Below are positions 57,901 to 64,000 of a stretch of DNA of 64,000 bases, one piece after another (positions within the stretch are counted from its first letter, which is position 1; every line of letters begins with the position of its first letter). The DNA comes from Sordaria brevicollis (lineage: Eukaryota > Ascomycota > Sordariomycetes > Sordariales > Sordariaceae). Below the pieces are notes generated by a model. That model had not been told where the DNA came from and made no database searches. It worked only from the letters and a program-made list of their open reading frames with translations. Location: positions 3,968,001-4,032,000 of the forward strand of contig JAUTDP010000001.1 of assembly GCA_033439795.1 (NCBI GenBank), written 5' to 3'. Both the position numbers and the translations under genes were made by a program.

Positions 57901-60900
57901 CAGACTTTTGAGCCTCGCTGCTAGCTAACCAGCCAGCAAGCAGGCAAGCAGGCAAGCAAGCAAGCAGGAAGCAGGAAGCAAGGCAAGATCCGATCCTTAC
58001 CTACTGTACGTCTGTCTCTCCTTGCGTATATCCCATGCTTTGTTGTAGCTGCTACTGGTGCTGCTGTCTGCAGGTTTGTCTGTAAAGAGTGATGTTTAAT
58101 TTCCGGAAGTACATATGATGGGGCCACTGTGGTTTCTGTCGTGTACTGGAACTGCATTTTCAAATGATAAAAGGACTCGAAAGAGTTTGCCGAACGAAAA
58201 CACGGTAGCGAGGCTCTCTTTGAAAGCACAAAGGAGGTCGCCATGCCGAGGAAGGGACTTATTCAGGGGGATGAGAGTTCGGTCCACTAGTCCACTACAG
58301 TTGTCAGTAGTAAGGGGATCCGAAAGCGAACTGCTGAGGTGCCATTGTGTGTTTTGACCTCTCTCCTCAATCGTTTCGCATAATTTTCCTTATGTTGTTG
58401 GCACTTGTTGGCGTTGAACCTCACACGGTACAAGAGGCAACTTGAGGCTACGTACCGACCTGTCTGTTCAATGTTAGCCTTTGGTTATGAGAACCCCCTT
58501 CATTCTCGTTTCTAAACGGATGTCCACAGCTACCCCGAAGTCAATGAAGTTGCTTTCGAGATGGGGACACTCCCGAGTTCCTTCCCCATATCAGGGCATG
58601 CTTAGCGGATGCTACACTTATCATAAGGATTAATCCATATCGAAGCTATATTTTAAGTGCCCACTGCTATAATGGAGCAACGCAAGGATTGGACTGACAT
58701 TTATGGACGGATGGACTCGTGGGGGTAAACGGTAGAAAAGCCGAAAGGCGAGTGCGTCGAAAAGCGGCTCTTCACCCAGTGTCTGGTCGGCGTCATTATC
58801 ATGAACGGTGATATTATTGACTGGGATCAGCTGGTTATTGGAAACAGATGGATCTCAGTTTTGATCTCTCGCACAGCAAGTCGATGCCGGATAATGGGTG
58901 GTCGCCAGTAATGAGGAGCTTCCCCAGAAGACGTGGCAGGATCGGGATTAGCGTACTGGCCCTGGGGGGTTGCCAAGCACTGTACGTTATGCCTCTGTAA
59001 CGGCTGGTGAGCTGGTGATGTGGAAGAACGAACTCAATTCCGGCAGCAGCAGATGATTGTTCTTTTGATACCGTTTTCTATAATCTTAGTATGTAGAGGA
59101 AAGTATTCCAGATTAGCTATTCTACCAAGGGCTCCTTGGTTGGTGATATGGGACAACGTGACGTCTTCGCCGGAAAGGTCATTAACTTTGGCACGGCCAA
59201 GCAAGATGTTAGAAGCGTCACAAGACAATCTTTCCAGACCTTGTAGGGTATCATTCACCCTTCCAAAATGGTGCAGTAAGAGTCCAGCGTTTGAGGGAAG
59301 CGGTATATCACTTACTATACCTTGTGTTTCTGAAAGCGAGCATTGTGAAGTCACTGTGGCCAGTTAATCAATCTCGAACGATTGATGCCGAAGATCATAT
59401 TAGACAAAGCGTCCAGGAGCATCGCTTTTGCTGTTATGAGCAGGGAGCCACCGCTAAGATCGCCATAAAGTGGTATTTGACGCAGTAAACCAACTCTCCG
59501 GGTCTTGCCCGCGCACAAATTCGAAACCAGGTAGCGAGTTATCGGCCCCTTTTGCCCCTCATTTCTCGGATCCCGAATCATTCTGGAAGGTTGGCTTTTG
59601 TTGAGTACGAAAAAACAGGCAACTTCTTCAGCCAACAGTGGTAACCTCCCCGGTGGAAAGCGTACTACAAGACAGACCGGTCTGGTATTTTTCTGGATGT
59701 GAACACCCTCCTGTGAATCAGGCGACTTGGCAGTCATCATTGTTTCCCCAAAGCTACTAGCCTCCGGATATCCAATTGATGAGAGCATGGACGTTGGATA
59801 GCACATGGCTTCCCCTTCAGGGAAGAGTTCCGGGTTGTGGCGTTGTTGTTCCGGACCAGGCATGAGACGGCCCGAGACCCTTGCACTCAGATTCCTGACC
59901 TCTGAATTGCCTCTGACAGAGGTCATTGCAGAAAGACAACAGGAAGAATGAAATCCACGACGAGAACCAGCACCATGGCGGCTTGGTCGTGAGCATTGTA
60001 TCCGCGGATGACCACGAAAAGAACATTGACGAAGACATTGGCTTTCTTCCGTCTCCTGTTTTGGAAGAACGAATGAGGCACATGCATTCCCGCTCCGTCG
60101 TCGAAAGCAACGCCAATCTGTCGATGAGCTGCGCTATGCCATTATTCGGGGTCCAGGGCGGGGCGCTCCGGGGTCTGGAAAGCCGGCAGGTTGTTCCATA
60201 CGCTAAAACTCTCATGCTGGAAGCTGTACATAATGTTTAAGCCCTAGCTAAAACTATTGCCGGCTTTGTCCAGATGCTCACAGGATAATCCAAACATACC
60301 ATCCGTTGCGGCTCTATCTTCGGCAGAGAGCCTGTTGAGCTTGTGATGCCACAACCATAGAAGAAGCAGTTCAACAACGAGGTGTTGTACGCACAAGACA
60401 TCGTTTACCGAGATGTCGTCTGCTGTGCTATTTTTAGGGTTTCGAATTGACTGTCTTTATCTCACCGTAGCACTGAATGTGAGGGCAGTTTTCTGGGACA
60501 TGTGTGTAACTGCCCTGGCCCAATCAAGAAGAGCGTTATCGAGTGGTTGAGGGCGGCACGCAGTGGCACGGAAATGACAACTCTGTCGCTCCCTTGGTAC
60601 CAAATCAATGTTGACGCAGCCGCCCGAGCATTAGAAGGCTGCTAGGTCCTGCGGCTCAAGATCCTGGTGTCCGACCGGCAATATCTGCATTTGACGGCAA
60701 TTAGCCTGTTTGAATGGCCGTGAGATGCGCATCGAATGCATGAAAACATTGACTTACGAGAGAGCAACCTTTGGCGGCGGTCCAGGACCCGGGCCTCTTT
60801 CTATAAGTCTCGGCATAGTTTCCATTGGACTGTTCGATGAAAACGCTCCGTTGGCTGGTTCGAGGCTGCCAAGTGCTAACATACCTGCTACTCAGCATAC

Positions 60901-63469
60901 CTCCCCGTGATAATGGTCCCAGCTCACGGCATACCCTGCTACATTCGTCGGGTTTGAGGTCCGTTCGATCCTGAACTTGACCCATATGAATGGGCGTGCT
61001 TCTTGTCGTTTATTCGCAGCCCGAACAAAGTTGGCTATGCGTTCACGAACGATGGACCTGTGGAGAGAGTACCCGTGTATTAGACGTGAAAATAAGCTTG
61101 CGCAAGTGATATCGATACAATATCAATCTGCAGGAAAGGTGCCAGCTGTTAGTAGGCGGTATACAATTCTTTCTTGCTGGACTCGCCATGATTGGCTACC
61201 ACTCTCGTTATGCCGTTCGATGCCGTGTTCTCATTCTACATGCATTCAGAGAAAACCGTGCAAGGGGTTCCATGGGATGTCAATACCTAGCAGTCATTGC
61301 GAGGCATTAACCTATGACATACCGCCAGAAGTATTTGGGGTTTGAGCTCGACGAACCTCATGGAAACAAAGATCCGGCCTGCATGCCATGGCTTTCAGCT
61401 GAAACGGACACATACATGTCCGAACGTACCTCGATAACTGCTGGTGTTACCAGTTGAGTTATTGAGCGTCTTTATCATTATCAGTACATCATATTGGGGA
61501 GCATACTCTGTGGCATCGTATGTGACAAGTGCCAGGCTCACCAGGTTGAGGACTGAGGCCTTTGCCCGCGGCTACCACGACCCATTCGATGGTTGTAGGA
61601 TCGGTCTAGCGGCACTCAAGCAAGCTGAAAATAGACACCAATCGCATCAGCTTTCCCCAGCCTCTTCGGTACTGCTCTCCCACCACCACCCGTAGCGTGG
61701 CGCACTGTGGGGGATGGGCTGACAGGGAGGTTAACCGCTAAACCCCATGTACGTAGCACTGTGAACAGAGGTTGAGAATCTTAAGCCTCGCTCGCAGGTG
61801 TCTTTGCCAAACAACACATGACACAGCTTAGAAAGGCTCGTTCCCCAGCGAGGCTGCCTTCCCTGGTAAGACTGAGTTGCGGAAACATCATGAAGCGCTC
61901 CATTATAAGATCCAATGTGAAGGATGAAGCATCAGTGTACTTTCACTCGGCCTTGTATGAGCTCATTGAAACCGAAGCAATCATACAAAACTGTGATGAT
62001 GCCCGGCTGAGAAATGAATGTACCGAGAAGTATTTCTGGGAATGGGATTGTTTCGTGAGCAAATCGTCTGAATGGGTAAAGAATAGCGAAACCGGTCCTT
62101 GGCGAATGACCCGATAGTGGAAGCGCCGAGCGGGCTCCGAGTGCCACACCAGTTTTGCCGACAGGGTGTTTGGAGGTCTGGGGAGGCTCTTGACACCCAG
62201 CATCTATCCTTAGTCCAATTTGCTACAGTCAGCCAAAGGTTCGCCTCCTGGACGTTTCAAACCCATCATATCGTGGTTCAGTATCACACCTCCAAGCTTG
62301 AGGAATATGCGTAGCGAAACCATAAGATGAGTACAGCCTCAAAATCCAACCTCGAGTCCACAAAGGTGAAGTTGGTGCTCTCTCCTCTGATGATGGGCCC
62401 CGTCTCCGGTCCGAGGACGAACGAGTCCAGCAACCCTAGCTACCGGGCGGTGCTCCACTGCACCAACGGCACTTCGGTTAGCTCGTCGCATGTAGCGGTA
62501 GATGCTGGTGCGAACAAAGGTGAGAAGGTAAAAAAGGGGGAGGTGTTTTTGGGAAATCTCATGATGCTCCAATTCGCATAAACCTTCTGGATATGGTATG
62601 GGCATGTAGTAATCAGGCTTACTGTGCCTCTCCGGTGGTGAACTTGTATGCAGCTATGGCGTCGTTTGTTGCATCTGACTGGACTTGCTGACCCCAGGTC
62701 TTCGAAGAGAGACGGAGCAACCAGCAAAGAAGGTCGCTATTCCGCGCTGAGACAATACTCAGAGCGCGGGATGTTGATCCGACTGAACCAGGCAAGCCTC
62801 AAATCGTCTGTATGGCAGCGGTTCATAATGAAAAGGGTGGACATTTCGAGGGGCGCCATCGGTTGGTGAACTAGAGTATCATGGTCGTCTAGTGGCGATA
62901 TAGGTAGTGAGCCTAGTTGGTGCACTCTGGAACCTCGATATCGCGTCCCGACGAGACACTGGGGAAACAGATCGGGGACTCAGACTACTGGCTAGGTATC
63001 TGCAAAGAGGTATTAGCATAACATCTCATATACACGACGAAAAGGTATAAAAAATATATACAAACTCGGTCGTATCTTGAAGAATTGTGATACTCGAGGC
63101 TCACAGTCGTTGACAGCTTGATACCCAACACATGGTGGAGTGTGGTTGATAAGTCATGACCGAGTGGACGGATCTTAGTATATGTGTTGCTGGCGACGAC
63201 TATCGTCTTCAAGGATTGAGCGAGATGTAGGTTGATGCTCCTCGTCTACCGCAACAAGAGCACTTGCCCAAGGCACTAATCATTTATGCTCCAGCGGGAT
63301 CAATGGGGAGTATTGAAGCTATTCACATATCTTGGCATAATGGATACGATCCACATATGGTTTCCCTTATATATATAGCTAGACTTCGTCTCCCTCCTCT
63401 CTTACTCTCTCTCTCTCTTCAATTAATCAAGCTTCACCACCACATTCTCGCCTCCCTCACGTAATATTC
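48954..63469. other. 14.5-kb gene desert upstream of the Zn2Cys6 regulator
   Basis: I can support no gene in this stretch. The first 1-2 kb is likely promoter and long 5' leader of the regulator. The remaining frames are short, overlap on both strands, and lack codon bias or family pattern; the more protein-like ones are plus 59926-60240, plus 61890-62117 (75 codons, EASVYFHSALYELIETEAII) and minus 59351-59926, any of which could be relics or orphan genes. An A/T run (about 56726-56750) and a CAAGCAGG-type tandem repeat (57930-57987) are present. Base composition is moderate until about 63470, where it drops sharply. Confidence 0.45.
57930..57987. repeat. Degenerate (CAAG/CAGG)n tandem repeat
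   Basis: About 58 bp built of CAAG, CAGG and CAGGAAG units in noncoding DNA. Read on the minus strand it gives Leu/Cys/Ala-rich peptides that are an artefact of the repeat. Confidence 0.8.
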
Positions 63470-64000
63470 ATCCGTATAATTCAATAGGTTATAAGCCCAG
63501 TAACGCTTACGCGTTATATTCGATTTAATTAAGTTAAAAGATCCTTATCTACCCCCTCCTTCCCTTTCCTCCCTTAATTTTCCTTATTTCTTTTATCTTT
63601 TTATTATTTCGATATAACCTATATTCGAAAGGTTTTTGCCTCCCTTATAGGATATAAAATGCTATTGCTAATATAGCCGCGGTTTATAATTTAAATTAAT
63701 ATACGGACTATTTAGCGGTTAAAGATTCGGCAATTTAAAACGCGGAAGTATTACGTTATAAATATATTAATTTTTTATAAATTTTATTATATAATTTATT
63801 ACGGATTTTACCTAAAATTATTACGTTTTTTTTATAATTTAATAAAATTAATATATTTATTAATAATATCCGTTTTACTTCAACGGAAGCGCGATTTTTT
63901 TATCGAAAAGACCGTTTTTAATTATTTAGGTACTTTATTAGCGCGTAATATATAACCAACTCTTATATTTATTCCGTTATTTATTAATAATAATATTTAT
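63470..64000. mobile_element. AT-rich, RIP-like mutated DNA (probable repeat relic, continues past window)
   Basis: Composition changes abruptly to AT-rich with runs of TTTATAA/TTATTA type. In 63661-64000 I count only three CA and one TG dinucleotide, while TA is very frequent and CG (ACG, CCG, GCG) is still common. Loss of CA/TG with gain of TA is the mark of repeat-induced point mutation, which in Neurospora and relatives destroys transposon copies; such DNA is usually methylated heterochromatin. No open frame survives, and the original element cannot be named from this piece. The left boundary is approximate. Confidence 0.75.

Noticed and set aside
59351..60240. Overlapping frames on both strands, including plus 59926-60240
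   Set aside because: Neither strand gives a recognisable domain or a convincing chain of splice sites.
61890..62117. 75-codon plus-strand frame with protein-like composition (YELIETEAII, EKYFWEWDCF)
   Set aside because: No family recognised, no promoter or splice context, and it lies in a gene-poor area near RIP DNA. Could be an orphan gene or relic, so I left it uncalled.
62875..62965. TGGTCGTCTAGTGGCGA resembling a tRNA D-arm region
   Set aside because: No matching acceptor stem, anticodon stem or T-arm could be built.
1..64000. 5S rRNA genes (dispersed in Neurospora) and CRISPR arrays
   Set aside because: I looked for 5S-like internal control and conserved blocks and for regularly spaced repeats and saw none; CRISPR is not expected in a fungal genome.

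Overview
The window is nuclear DNA of a filamentous ascomycete, most probably Neurospora or a close Sordariales relative. The grounds are short introns (61-103 bp) with GTATGT/GTACGT-type donors and CTAAC branch sites, long pyrimidine-rich 5' leaders, large intergenic spaces, a tRNA gene with a short anticodon-loop intron, fungus-specific families (GT15 mannosyltransferase, DUF1996 secreted protein, Zn2Cys6 regulator), and a right edge (about 63470-64000) that is AT-rich and almost free of CA/TG dinucleotides, as left by repeat-induced point mutation (RIP). The species is an inference; no database was searched. Spliced gene models below were built by hand from splice signals, frame continuity and family alignment from memory.

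Left part (1-12.1 kb): a minus-strand indoleamine 2,3-dioxygenase-like gene cut by the window edge; a minus-strand Sam35/metaxin-type mitochondrial outer-membrane assembly subunit; an inverted-repeat (MITE-like) element at 4766-5081; a 74-residue small-protein gene; a divergent pair of an SDR oxidoreductase and a halide/thiol (TPMT-like) methyltransferase that share a 621-bp promoter with a CCAAT and GATA cluster; an OTU deubiquitinase; and an intron-containing tRNA-Gly(CCC).

Middle part (12.1-48.9 kb): after a 4-kb space with a 27-base C run come a secreted DUF1996 protein, a 1302-residue Ser-rich single-pass membrane protein, and an intracellular GH18 glycosidase. After a 6-kb space follow a second small-protein gene, the splicing factor YJU2/Cwc16 divergent to a WDR83/MORG1-type WD40 protein (both spliceosome-linked), a GT15 mannosyltransferase divergent to gamma-tubulin complex component 5, and a large Zn2Cys6 transcription factor with its zinc cluster in mid-protein.

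Right part (48.95-64 kb): about 14.5 kb without any gene I can support, ending in the RIP-like AT-rich block. Most genes are housekeeping or metabolic and I see no operon-like or biosynthetic cluster. I did not find a clearly new multi-gene system. The most distinctive items are the inverted-repeat element, the divergent spliceosomal pair, the two small-protein genes with ATG-free leaders, the alternative in-frame splice acceptors next to a zinc cluster, and the gene desert running into RIP-mutated DNA.
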